Shown here piece by piece: positions 51,301-54,204 of a stretch of 64,000 nt of DNA (the first letter of the stretch is position 1; the number at the start of each line of letters is the position of its first letter). The notes below the pieces were generated by a model, which had not been told where the DNA came from, made no database searches, and worked only from the letters and a program-made list of their open reading frames with translations. The position numbers and the translations under genes were made by a program. Source of the stretch: Chaetorhynchus papuensis (Eukaryota > Chordata > Aves > Passeriformes > Rhipiduridae). The stretch spans positions 135,012 to 199,011 of the forward strand of contig VWYX01001311.1 in assembly GCA_013396525.1 (NCBI GenBank). Direction: 5' to 3'.

Positions 51301-54204
51301 GCACGGTCTGAGCTTTGCAAGACTTTTCTCCTCAAAGCTGGTAAAATCTCCTCCTGCTCAAGAGCATTTCACCCCCTCTCCTCTGTGGAGCCCAGATCCC
51401 TTCTCTCCACATCACAGAAAGCAGATGTCTGGCAGGACACTGAACACACACTGACTTCCCTGCAATCAGCTAATGTAGATTTTCCCCTCATAAAACTCCT
51501 CCTCTCCCACTTTATTTACATCACTAACTCACACCACTGCATTCTCATATCCTATGGGACTTCTCTGATACTGAAATAACTCACAGGGAAGGAATCCAAG
51601 TTATTTTTGGCCACTGCCATCCAATTTTTAATAACTGATTCAGGTTTTATCTGTTGGGTACGACAGTAATTCTGTAACTGTAGACCTTAAAAGTGGAACC
51701 AGTTCGATGCTGAGAGGTAAAACTGCTCCTTGTGTGGCACCAAGAAAGCCAAAGGTATTGAACAGTTAGGCCTGAAGGCCAACAGCTGGAATTTTTCACT
51801 TTTTCAATAAACTGAGAGTCATTATTTACATGGTTTGGTATTAAAAAAACCCACGACCCCCACAACAATTCAGTGCTCTGCCAGAAAAAAATCCCAGCTG
51901 ACATAAAACCGTCATTAATTGCCTTTGGATATCAGCTGCTAAGAAACTGTTAATGAATGACCAAAGCAGGAATGGGATTGCTCTGGCAGGGGATTTCATT
52001 TGCTTGCATCTGTTTGCCTTTGCTCGAGATGATCCCATTGAATGTCCCACTCTTAGAAAATTCGGGTTCTGTTGCTGGGGATTCATGAGGGCTAAAAGAT
52101 CTGGTTATTAATGAAACAGAAGTGCTCCATTATTCTTCCATCCACTTCACTGTAGAGCTTTTAACCACAGTAATTACACTTCACCAGAGCCCCGTTTTCT
52201 CCCCTGACAGCTCCAAATCCATCACCCCACCTCCAGTGTTTGGACAGCTCTTTATAACCACTTGGGATGAACACAGACATCTGCTCTGGGAAACAAGGAC
52301 TGTCTTTTCCTCAGTGGAGAATCCATAGTCAGGACTTCAAAGAAGTTTTAATCCAGTTTCTTGGTTTCCCAAAAACACTTTTGCCTTTCAAAAGCCATCT
52401 GATCTGTCTGATCCAGCCCACATGGCCCTTCTGTGGTGCACAGACCACCCAGGAACACTCCTGGAAACGCTGCCCTACACGACACAGAGCCAGAGAACCC
52501 GTCCTGAGGGATGTCGGGGTGGTTTGGGATTTAAATTTTCAAAGTCAGGTCACAATTACACTCTCATGGTCCCTTTGCTTGCAAGCACCCACCTGGGCAT
52601 GTCTATAGGGAATCCAAAGCCTCTGGAGGGTGATGGAGCTGGGGAAGGGGCTGGAGCACCGGGAGAGGCTGAGGGAGCTGGGAAAGGGGCTCAGCCTGGA
52701 GCAAAGGAGGCTCAGGGAGCTGGGAAAGGGGCTCAGAGAGCTGGGAAAGGGGCTCAGCCTAGAGAAAAGGAGGCTCAGGGAGCTGGGAAAGGGGCTCAGC
52801 CTGGAGCAAAGGAGGCTCAGGGAGCTGGGAAAGGGGCTCAGCCTGGAGCAAAGGAGGCTCAGGGGGGACCTTGTGGCTCTGCACAACTCCCTGACAGGAG
52901 GGGGCAGCCGGGGGGGGTCGGGCTCTGCTGCCAGGGAACAGGGACAGGAGGAGAGGGAACGGCCTCAGGCTGGGCCAGGGGAGATATTGGTTGGATATCA
53001 GAAAAATTTCTTCACAGAAAGTATTGTCGAGCCTTGGCACAGCTGCCCAGGCGTTCCCATCCCTGGAGAGATTAAAAATCCCTGTGGATGTGGCACTTGG
53101 GGACATGGGGTAGTGGTGGCCTTGGCAGTGCTGGGGATGGTCGGACTCGATGGTCTTAGAAGTCTTTTTCAACCTAAAAGTTCCTCACAATCCTATTTGA
53201 ACCAGCTCTGCTTTGACTTTTTCCTCAGTAACAAAACTCAAGAAGACTGGAAAAGTCACCATTTCCAGGTGGCACAACGTGGAGTGTTAATTTTTTTCTA
53301 TATTCCATGACCAGATTTCATGCACACGAACGTGCCATGCACTGACCTGCTCTGGGAAACCACAACCTGCAGGGCTGAGCAGCAACTCCCTTTTCCCCAG
53401 GGAAAGCCCCACTCTGAGGCACTTTTGTTTTTCCTGAACATTAGAACTGGTTTGATAGGGGTCTAGGCAGGTCAGGTTACTCCTGAAGACTGAGCAAGTC
53501 CATGCTTAAACTGGGAAGAAAAGTTGGGTCTTTGTTCCATTTCTTTGACCAAAACACATCTCCTGTACCACAAACATAATTAATAATTTCCAGAAGAATG
53601 TGACCTATTTGATCTGTTTGAAAACAGATCCAAAATTAATTTTAAAAACATACACATGGATTAAAATACAAGCTGTCCATGTATTATCTCAACGTTCAGT
53701 TGAAGAGTTAAATGTTCAGGTGTGTTCCTAGAAACCCCCCTAAAATCACAAGCACCCCTCAGCCACACCCGTGATGCACCAGGCTGGAGCTGTCCCATAT
53801 TTCCACAAAACACCATTTCCACATCCTAACAATTTAATGGGTTTGCTTTGAATTTGAAATGTTAAAAGAGACGCTTCCAACATGACAGCCTGTCACTTAA
53901 TGGGAGATACTTCATGAGGGCCCTTTTGTTTCCAAGGGACAGCCCCACACTGAGCAGATGGAAAAGCTTTTCACGGCGATGCACAACTCTCAGAAGCATC
54001 AGCAGCACATGCAGCCCATCCCCTTCTATATCTGATTCCACTGGCTGTGATCTGAGGTTAGGGAAGGGCCACAAATCCAGACAGAACTGAACTCCCTGAG
54101 CTCCCTCTGCCAGTGGAGGTGGGAAGGGGTTTTGGACTCACCTGTTGAACTTCACTTTCTCCGTTCGTTATTTTCTCCGTGTACACGAAGGAGTTGAATA
54201 TCCT
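222..54204 (-). CDS. CACHD1: CACHD1, partial gene (22 internal coding exons)
   Basis: This is a single-pass type I membrane protein related to the alpha2-delta subunits of voltage-gated calcium channels. It has an extracellular VWA domain and two Cache domains, and in mammals it modulates Cav3 channels. I recognised it from continuous similarity to remembered human CACHD1 across every exon. Joining the 22 exons gives 1015 uninterrupted codons, and every splice phase matches its neighbour. In joined residues, VWA spans about 160-400, the first Cache region about 400-585, the second Cache region about 632-805 and a cysteine-rich segment about 844-1015. Exon 1 with the signal peptide lies upstream of the window (above 64000), and the transmembrane segment and tail lie below position 1. 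Donors and acceptors are all GT-AG. No promoter or polyadenylation site is in view. Identity is near certain; the exon numbering assumes the human exon count. Confidence 0.96.
374..890 (-). other. Intron 22
   Basis: The intron has 517 bases and is unique sequence with a polypurine patch (AAGAAGAGGGGGGG on the plus strand) next to the exon 23 acceptor, which forms its pyrimidine tract on the gene strand. Nothing else is recognised. Confidence 0.8.
891..1007 (-). CDS. CACHD1: CACHD1 exon 22, ectodomain
   Basis: The exon has 117 bases, one base in (Arg completed), two out (GG). It encodes NPSCEVHQEPMTFTAIDPSL, then QDALPQCINTQCNQRTESG. There are three cysteines. The acceptor is ATGCAG|G and the donor AGTGG|GTAAGG. 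The junction to exon 23 restores ESG-DCFG. Confidence 0.94.
1008..1874 (-). other. Introns 21 and 20
   Basis: Intron 21 (1008-1190, 183 bases) and intron 20 (1278-1874, 597 bases) flank exon 21. Both are unique sequence. The open frame that runs along the plus strand here (1123-1779) is antisense to exon 21 and looks non-coding. Confidence 0.8.
1191..1277 (-). CDS. CACHD1: CACHD1 exon 21, cysteine-rich ectodomain
   Basis: The exon has 87 bases, one base in (Arg completed), two out (AG). It encodes MEQNECECPCECPLEVNECT, then GNLTNAES. There are five cysteines in a CxCxCxC-like run, and NLT is a candidate N-glycosylation site. The acceptor is CCTGCAG|G and the donor GCAG|GTGAGA. Confidence 0.95.
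1875..2035 (-). CDS. CACHD1: CACHD1 exon 20, cysteine-rich ectodomain
   Basis: The exon has 161 bases, phase 0 in, two out (AG). It encodes GDLTNLVHGSHCSKYRLTRI, then NAFVGIVNETCDSLAFCACS and MVDRLCLNCHR. There are six cysteines, and NET is a candidate N-glycosylation site. It begins the cysteine-rich juxtamembrane part of the ectodomain. The acceptor is CCCCAG|GGT. The donor ACAG|GTCACA is weak at +3 to +6. Confidence 0.95.
2036..3232 (-). other. Intron 19
   Basis: The intron has 1197 bases. I see no recognisable repeat, RNA gene or conserved-looking block. Confidence 0.8.
3233..3349 (-). CDS. CACHD1: CACHD1 exon 19
   Basis: The exon has 117 bases (39 codons), phase 0 at both ends. It encodes EPLVANDILNHPNFVKKNLC, then NSFSDRTVQRFYKFNTSLV. 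NTS is a candidate N-glycosylation site. The acceptor is CCTTAG|GAG. The donor region reads TTA GTG GTCAGT. I place the cut after GTG, because human has an extra residue before GDL and GTCAGT is the better donor; a cut 3 bases earlier is also possible. Confidence 0.94.
3350..3448 (-). other. Intron 18, very short
   Basis: The intron has 99 bases, GTCTGC donor and a C/T-rich 3' end closing with CCCCTTAG. Its length is a multiple of three and it stays open in the exon 18 frame until its final codon, TAG, which is the acceptor itself. Confidence 0.9.
3449..3548 (-). CDS. CACHD1: CACHD1 exon 18
   Basis: The exon has 100 bases, one base in (Arg completed), phase 0 out. It encodes CFIMEDRGYLVAHPTLIDPK, then GHAPVEQQHITHK. 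MEDRGYLVAHPTL is the strand-turn-strand that ends the second Cache domain. The donor AAG|GTCTGC is a poor match to consensus. It is separated from exon 19 by an intron of only 99 bases. Confidence 0.95.
3549..6008 (-). other. Intron 17
   Basis: The intron has 2460 bases. It carries the 65-bp minisatellite at 4021-4676; the rest is unique, AT-richer sequence toward exon 17. Confidence 0.85.
4021..4676. repeat. 65-bp minisatellite, 10 units
   Basis: Ten tandem units start at 4021, 4085, 4150, 4215, 4280, 4345, 4410, 4475, 4540 and 4605, with a broken eleventh near 4670. The first unit is 64 bases and the others are 65. The core on the plus strand is CTCCCCATGTC[A/G]GATCTG followed by the AATCCAGGGAGTTCAG segment. 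The first three units read GTCAGATC and the remaining seven GTCGGATC. Because the unit lacks stops in all three plus frames and 65 is not a multiple of 3, three overlapping long open frames of 341-369 codons arise by construction. These are not genes. Confidence 0.97.
6009..6131 (-). CDS. CACHD1: CACHD1 exon 17, second Cache region
   Basis: The exon has 123 bases, one base in (Ser completed), two out (AG). It encodes AQMSSGHSVAVMGIDFTLRY, then FYKVLMDLLPVCNQDGGNKI. VAVMGIDFTLRYFY is the Cache core strand and helix (compare GVDF/GIDF in alpha2-delta). The acceptor is CTCTGCAG|T and the donor TCAG|GTAAAG. Confidence 0.96.
6175..6210. repeat. (AGT/AAT)n microsatellite
   Basis: Trinucleotide run: CAGTAGTAG, then seven AAT-type triplets, then ATGATGATAAT. 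It lies 44 bases upstream of exon 17's acceptor on the gene strand. Confidence 0.9.
8037..8130 (-). mobile_element. CR1 LINE 3' fragment
   Basis: It begins with the minus-oriented CR1 tail (CATAGAATCAGGGAATG) and continues CTGGAAGGGACCCACAGGGA and CCATCCAGGCCAACTC, a standard avian CR1 3' UTR. It is 5'-truncated, as is usual for CR1, and its inner edge is diffuse. Confidence 0.8.
8706..8816 (-). CDS. CACHD1: CACHD1 exon 16, second Cache region
   Basis: The exon has 111 bases, one base in (Trp completed), two out. It encodes YLHAVANPGLITFTGPYLDV, then GGAGYVVTISHTVHSS. GGAGYVVTIS is the conserved Cache strand. The acceptor is CCCTTAG|G and the donor CCAG|GTGAGG. Confidence 0.95.
8817..10348 (-). 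other. Intron 15
   Basis: The intron has 1532 bases. It holds the 26-bp tandem array at 9871-10166 close to the exon 15 donor; otherwise nothing recognisable. Confidence 0.82.
9871..10166. repeat. 26-bp AT-rich tandem array, about 11 units
   Basis: The unit approximates AAATGAGAACCAATAAATG plus AAATTAG on the plus strand. About eleven units vary at GAG/TAG/CCG and ATT/ACC positions, and one unit is shortened to about 18 bases near 10100. The array ends about 180 bases downstream of the exon 15 donor on the gene strand. Confidence 0.93.
10349..10530 (-). CDS. CACHD1: CACHD1 exon 15, start of second Cache region
   Basis: The exon has 182 bases, phase 0 in, two bases (TG of Trp) out. It encodes FSVRNEVMATSHGTDEWMTQ, then GLNSYIVRRYIATPNGVLRI and YPGSLMDKAFDPTRRQW. 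The sequence YIATPNGVLRIYPG...DPTRRQW is the same arrangement as in alpha2-delta subunits (FIGT.NGLTRxFP...DPxxRPWY) that precedes the Cache core. The acceptor is TTTTGCAG|TTC and the donor AATG|GTGAGT. Confidence 0.96.
10945..11075 (+). mobile_element. CR1 LINE 3' fragment A
   Basis: It reads CTGCCCCATCCCTGGAAGTG, TCCAAGGCCAGGTTGGAGCA and the GGGACAGTGGGAGGTGTCCC block through to CCTTCCAACCC, the diagnostic CR1 3' end. It is 5'-truncated. Its terminal segment is the founder of the satellite that follows. Confidence 0.88.
11068..11762. repeat. CR1-tail satellite, two blocks split by a second CR1
   Basis: 40-43 bp units of ACCTTCCAACCCAAACCATT plus CCATGACTCTGAGAAGGAGT. Three or so units occupy 11068-11196 and about seven occupy 11466-11762. 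Variants carry AAAGCAGTGTGTG or CGCACCAGTGTGTG instead of the AAACCATTCCATG core. The unit is the last bases of CR1 (CCTTCCAACCC...ATGACTCT) plus a short linker GAGAAGGAGTGGG. Confidence 0.9.
11203..11468 (+). mobile_element. CR1 LINE 3' fragment B, inside the satellite
   Basis: It is a different CR1 subfamily: GACAGAACAAGAGGACACAG, GGTTGGATATTAGCAGAAAG, TACCTGGGGAGGTGGTGGAA, then GGACTCGATGATCTTGAAGG and TTCCAACCTGGTGATTCTG. It is flanked on both sides by the same satellite units, so it probably inserted into, or recombined within, the array. Confidence 0.85.
11806..11948 (-). CDS. CACHD1: CACHD1 exon 14
   Basis: The exon has 143 bases, two bases in (Glu completed), phase 0 out. It encodes SPTVMLSAGSFSSPYEHLSQ, then ETKRMVEHYTAYLSDNTRLI and ANPGLK. 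The donor is AAG|GTGGGC. Its donor side is flanked, within about 45 bases, by the CR1-tail satellite that ends near 11762. No disruption of the exon is seen. Confidence 0.95.
13795..13840 (+). mobile_element. CR1 3' tail remnant
   Basis: GGGCTCGATGATCCCTGTGG and CTGTGATTCTGTG match only the terminal CR1 segment. It is short and old. Confidence 0.6.
14010..14215 (+). mobile_element. CR1 LINE 3' fragment
   Basis: It reads AGGCTCAGGTTGGACATCAG, CAGGAATTTCCTCAAGGAAA, CTGCCCAGGGAGGTTTGGAG and CGGACTCGATCCTGGATG, a CR1 3' end in plus orientation. It ends about 40 bases from exon 13. Confidence 0.85.
14257..14425 (-). CDS. CACHD1: CACHD1 exon 13
   Basis: The exon has 169 bases, phase 0 in, one base (G) out. 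It encodes VQDTSFILCVVVIQPEVPVK, then QLKNLNTVPSSKLLYHRLDL and ACLHFKQLATL. It closes the first Cache region. The acceptor reads GCAG|GTGCAG|GAC, so a second AG lies 6 bases inside the exon; I chose the first because it restores the human-like M-VQ-D junction. The donor is CTGG|GTAAGG. Confidence 0.95.
14426..15250 (-). other. Intron 12
   Basis: The intron has 825 bases. It includes a short 14-bp direct repeat with two TTAGGG hexamers (14497-14529); otherwise nothing is seen. Confidence 0.8.
14497..14529. repeat. 14-bp direct repeat containing TTAGGG
   Basis: GGGTTAGGGTACAA occurs twice plus a partial third copy. It is too short and too interrupted to call an interstitial telomere. Confidence 0.85.
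15251..15368 (-). CDS. CACHD1: CACHD1 exon 12
   Basis: The exon has 118 bases, one base in (Ser completed), phase 0 out. It encodes SIPLGSQIITVPVNSSLSWH, then VNKLREIGKEAYNVSYAWKM. NSS and NVS are candidate N-glycosylation sites. The acceptor is CTGCAG|C and the donor AAAATG|GTGAGG. Confidence 0.95.
15842..15965 (-). CDS. CACHD1: CACHD1 exon 11, first Cache region
   Basis: The exon has 124 bases, two bases in (Gly completed) and two out (AG). It encodes GYTLMHPSLTRPYLLSEPPL, then HTDIIHYENIPKFELVRQNI. YTLMHPSL is the typical Cache strand following the IDxxG turn, as in the alpha2-delta family. The acceptor is TTTTTAG|GG and the donor TCAG|GTAGGG. Confidence 0.96.
16475..16624 (-). CDS. CACHD1: CACHD1 exon 10, first Cache region
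   Basis: The exon has 150 bases, two bases in (Gly completed) and one base out. It encodes GLIMTVSKPCYFGNLLLGIV, then GVDVNLAYILEDVTYYQDSL and YTFLIDNKG. The LLGIVGVDVNL strand is the hallmark of the Cache fold as found in alpha2-delta and bacterial chemoreceptors, where it lines a small-ligand pocket. The acceptor is CTTCCAAG|GC and the donor AAAG|GTAATG. Confidence 0.96.
17921..18154 (-). CDS. CACHD1: CACHD1 exon 9, end of VWA domain
   Basis: This is the largest exon here (234 bases), with two bases in and one (G) out. It encodes EGVTGLKELAFLRDLAEQNS, then KYGVPDRSALPVTKGSMMVL and VGRFYTNLPNRMIDEAVFSL. It finishes the VWA fold and leads into the first Cache region. The acceptor TGTGGCAG|AG has only a modest pyrimidine tract. 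The donor is GATG|GTGAGT. Confidence 0.96.
18155..19210 (-). other. Intron 8
   Basis: The intron has 1056 bases of unique sequence with nothing recognised. Confidence 0.8.
19211..19360 (-). CDS. CACHD1: CACHD1 exon 8, VWA domain
   Basis: The exon has 150 bases; two bases complete Asn, and it ends with G of a split Glu codon. It encodes TDMVIIYLSAGITSKDSSED, then ATLRVINEENSFLNNSVMIL and TYALMN. The core VWA strand DMVIIYLSAG corresponds to the D-xxx-hhhLTDG strand of alpha2-delta proteins. NNS is a candidate N-glycosylation site. The acceptor is GTTTCAG|AT and the donor ATG|GTGAGA. Confidence 0.95.
19640..20000 (-). mobile_element. CR1 LINE 3' fragment
   Basis: It reads GTCATGGAATGGTTTGGGGT, CCAGTGCCACCCCTGCCATG, CACTGTCCCAGGCTGCTCCA, GGGATCCAGGGGCAGCCACA and CACTGGGAAGCCATTCCCTG, then TTCTCCAGGCTGAGGAGC. 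This is one of the longest and cleanest CR1 copies here and probably a fairly young one. The same subfamily occurs at 29250-29590 and 50570-50890. Confidence 0.9.
21340..21490 (-). mobile_element. CR1 LINE 3' fragment
   Basis: It reads ATCGTAGAATGCTGGAATGG, GGGAGAGACCTTAAAGCCCA and the GGGACACCTCCCACTATCCC block. It is a short 5'-truncated copy. Confidence 0.87.
22672..22888 (-). CDS. CACHD1: CACHD1 exon 7, VWA domain
   Basis: The exon has 217 bases, phase 0 in, ending on one base (A) of a split Asn codon. It encodes ISVLTVADAVRTCSLDQCYK, then the ETKRKMSTFVSS helix region and GFQKAFQLLRNTNN. It holds two cysteines (TC...QC). The donor is GGAA|GTAAGG and the acceptor TGGCAG|ATC. A 727-base assembly gap begins 39 bases upstream of this exon in intron 6, so the gap edge lies just outside the branch-point region. 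Confidence 0.96.
22889..25117 (-). other. Intron 6
   Basis: The intron has 2229 bases as assembled, 727 of which are N. No repeat was recognised in the remaining sequence, apart from the similar gap flanks. Confidence 0.82.
22928..23654. other. Assembly gap, 727 N
   Basis: This is a run of N inside intron 6. The left flank reads GGGGTCACCTTCCTGTGGG and the right flank GGATCACCTTCCCAGGAGGG, so the two sides are similar. Open frames that cross it are artefacts. Confidence 1.
25118..25262 (-). CDS. CACHD1: CACHD1 exon 6, start of VWA domain
   Basis: The exon has 145 bases. The first base completes Arg and it ends in phase 0 on DEHDK|. It encodes PVYVSTVRPQSKHIVVIVDH, then GASVTETQLQIAKDAAQVIL. 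This is the first strand and metal-site loop of the VWA domain. The loop reads D-H-G-A-S where canonical MIDAS motifs read DxSxS, so the middle metal-coordinating Ser is Gly. This degeneracy is, to my memory, a known feature of CACHD1 rather than a mutation in this bird. The donor is AAG|GTGAGG. Confidence 0.96.
25263..27315 (-). other. Intron 5
   Basis: The intron has 2053 bases. A short ATTAATTAATTAATT run lies at about 26297-26312; otherwise nothing is recognised. Confidence 0.8.
27316..27442 (-). CDS. CACHD1: CACHD1 exon 5
   Basis: The exon has 127 bases, phase in 2 bases (completing Val), phase out AG. It encodes VLADNLKSNPGIKWQYFSSE, then GIFTVFPAHKFRCKG and SYEHRS. This is the segment just before the VWA domain, equivalent to the VGCC-alpha2 N-terminal region. 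The acceptor is CCTGCAG|TC and the donor is CAG|GTAGGA. Confidence 0.95.
29250..29590 (+). mobile_element. CR1 LINE 3' fragment
   Basis: This is the same subfamily as 19640-20000 but in plus orientation: GGAGAGCTGGAGAGGGACTG, GGGACAAGGCATGGAGGGAC, GCTTCCCAGTGCCAGAGGGC, ending GACCATCCCAGGATTCTGTG. The two copies are highly similar over about 300 bases. Confidence 0.9.
30564..30782. repeat. 57-bp tandem array, 3.7 units
   Basis: The unit begins CCAAAAATCAGTTTAGAATA and continues CAGCAATTTAAGGAACATGA to the CCAAGGCATTCCACATT segment. The two middle copies are nearly identical and the outer ones diverged. Since 57 is a multiple of 3, the minus strand shows a spurious open frame with a 19-residue repeat (motif KLIFGMWNALV). 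Confidence 0.93.
30783..30826 (+). mobile_element. CR1 3' tail remnant
   Basis: GGGCTCGATGATCCCTTCCA, then TTTTATGATTCT: the CR1 terminal segment directly abutting the 57-bp array. Confidence 0.75.
32284..32345 (+). mobile_element. CR1 3' tail remnant
   Basis: GGGGTGCCACTGGGGGGGCT and TTAAGGTCTTTCCAACCCAA then CTGTGATGATCT, a short CR1 3' end. Confidence 0.72.
33651..33684. repeat. poly-A / (TA)n low-complexity run
   Basis: An A-run of about 18 with one interruption, followed by GTATATATATATAAAG. Confidence 0.85.
34276..34382 (-). CDS. CACHD1: CACHD1 exon 4
   Basis: The exon has 107 bases, and its first base completes the Glu codon from exon 3 (MME-FDGN). It encodes FDGNFNTNVSRTISCDRL...FNPGRDLNS. 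NVS is a candidate N-glycosylation site and there is one Cys. The acceptor is TTTTTTCCAG|ATTTGATGG and the donor is TTCTG|GTGAGC. The acceptor and the first 22 exon bases are duplicated six times in tandem immediately upstream in intron 3 (see the repeat at 34361-35275). Confidence 0.95.
34361..35275 (-). repeat. ~136-bp tandem array containing six extra exon 4 splice acceptors
   Basis: The true acceptor AG is at 34383-34384. The same context, CCAG|ATTTGATGGGAATTTC on the gene strand, recurs with its AG at 34519, 34641, 34774, 34910, 35046 and 35182. Spacings are 136, 122, 133, 136, 136 and 136. Each unit carries about 22 bases of the exon 4 start, the T-rich tract and an AT-rich body (AATGTTTCAATGTAAATTAT on the plus strand). 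After the 22 exon-like bases the decoys run into AT-rich sequence with stops. The last partial unit fades near 35275. Confidence 0.94.
35666..35727 (+). mobile_element. Retroviral LTR, 5' end only, cut by a gap
   Basis: TGATGCCATGAGGATTTTTG, then CCCCTGTTAGACCTTTTTAC and AATTTCTG match the first 60 bases of the complete LTR at 48668-49126. The sequence enters the N run at 35728, so the rest is unseen. Confidence 0.85.
35728..36405. other. Assembly gap, 678 N
   Basis: A run of N inside intron 3 between an LTR 5' end and an incomplete CR1 copy. If the LTR is solo and complete (about 459 bases) and the CR1 reaches its 3' tail, the gap is about the size needed to hold both. Confidence 1.
36406..36500 (-). 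mobile_element. CR1 LINE fragment next to gap
   Basis: CCTCCCAGGGAACAATTCCT, TCCCAATATCCCATCCATCC and CTGCCCTCCTTTGCCTTAAA match the interior of the CR1 3' UTR as at 50790-50850. Its 3' part should lie inside the gap. Confidence 0.82.
37846..37962. repeat. AT-rich (TATA)n tract
   Basis: About 115 bases of nearly pure A/T with many TATATA and AATAATAT runs that can pair with each other. Confidence 0.9.
38164..39076. repeat. ~22-bp minisatellite, about 40 units
   Basis: The degenerate unit on the plus strand is TTTTTACCAGTGTCTCCCTT plus AA. Variants read ACCTGTGTCTCC, CCAGTGTTTCCC and CCAGTGCCTCCC. Total length is about 910 bases and units differ by 1-4 bases, so the array is old or fast-diverging. 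On the gene strand the unit reads AAGGGAGACACTGGTAAAAA. Confidence 0.93.
39590..39960. promoter_or_regulatory. Candidate intronic regulatory block (POU octamer and PAR-bZIP site)
   Basis: This repeat-free stretch contains a perfect octamer ATGCAAAT (39843-39850) and, four bases later, the palindrome TTACGTAA (39855-39862), the consensus for NFIL3/HLF/DBP-type bZIP factors. Nearby are homeodomain-type TAAT cores (39787-39795) and AT-rich, unusually non-degenerate sequence. It is proposed on composition and motif pairing only; conservation could not be tested. Confidence 0.3.
45466..45614 (-). CDS. CACHD1: CACHD1 exon 3
   Basis: The exon has 149 bases, starts in phase 0 and ends with two bases (GA) of a split Glu codon. 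It encodes LAKKIREKFNRYLDVVNRNK and continues to CCTIPPSMM, a region expected to be helical before the VWA domain. The acceptor has an unusual uninterrupted run of about 15 T followed by CAG. The exon itself opens with an 8-A run (GCA AAA AAA ATC). The donor is GA|GTGAGT. Confidence 0.95.
48668..49126 (+). mobile_element. Solo endogenous retrovirus LTR
   Basis: The 459-base element starts TGATGCC and ends GGCATCA, perfect 7-base inverted termini with the retroviral TG...CA ends. It is flanked on both sides by AAAC (48664-48667 and 49127-49130), a 4-base target duplication. An AATAAA polyadenylation signal sits at 49049-49054, about 72 bases from the end, as expected for the R region. No internal retroviral genes are present, so it is a solo LTR left by recombination. 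It is antisense to CACHD1. A 4-base duplication suggests a class I (gamma-like) relative; the family name is not certain. Confidence 0.88.
50515..50890 (-). mobile_element. CR1 LINE 3' fragment
   Basis: It begins GGATCATAGAATCACCTCC, then GGAATGGTTTGGGTTGGGAG, CCACCCCTGCCATGGGCAGG, GGCAGCCACAGCTGCTCTGG and CCCAATCTCCCATCTAAACC. It is the same subfamily as 19640-20000. The first 70 bases carry an extra non-CR1 segment between the tail and the body. Confidence 0.88.
52620..53190 (+). mobile_element. CR1 LINE 3' end with internal 42-bp expansion
   Basis: This is a longer CR1 3' region that includes the end of the second reading frame (LEHRERLRELG...LSLEQRRLRGDL, then FFTESIV and the GLDGLR end) and the 3' UTR, ending AGTCTTTTTCAACCTAAAAG. 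The segment GAGCTGGGAAAGGGGCTCAG plus CCTGGAGCAAAGGAGGCTCA is repeated about four times at 52667-52865, including one half-unit. The 42-bp unit is a multiple of 3, so the frame stays open. Confidence 0.9.
54142..54204 (-). CDS. CACHD1: CACHD1 exon 2
   Basis: The exon has 63 bases (21 codons), phase 0 at both ends, and follows a TTGCAG acceptor and precedes a GTGAGT donor. It encodes RIFNSFVYTEK...SEVQQ, part of the N-terminal ectodomain ahead of the VWA domain. It is the most 5' exon visible; the frame entering it comes from exon 1, outside the window. This is the best-conserved short exon and the match to human is almost exact. Confidence 0.93.

Larger units (their letters stand above)
45615..54141 (-). 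other. Intron 2
   Basis: The intron has 8527 bases. It contains a solo LTR (48668-49126) and two CR1 copies (50515-50890 and 52620-53190). 45615-48660 and 53190-54141 show only short A/T runs and nothing else recognised. Confidence 0.83.

Noticed and set aside
52422..53310. Open frames of 217 and 226 codons
   Set aside because: They are the CR1 3' reading-frame remnant with the 42-bp in-frame expansion, not a host gene.
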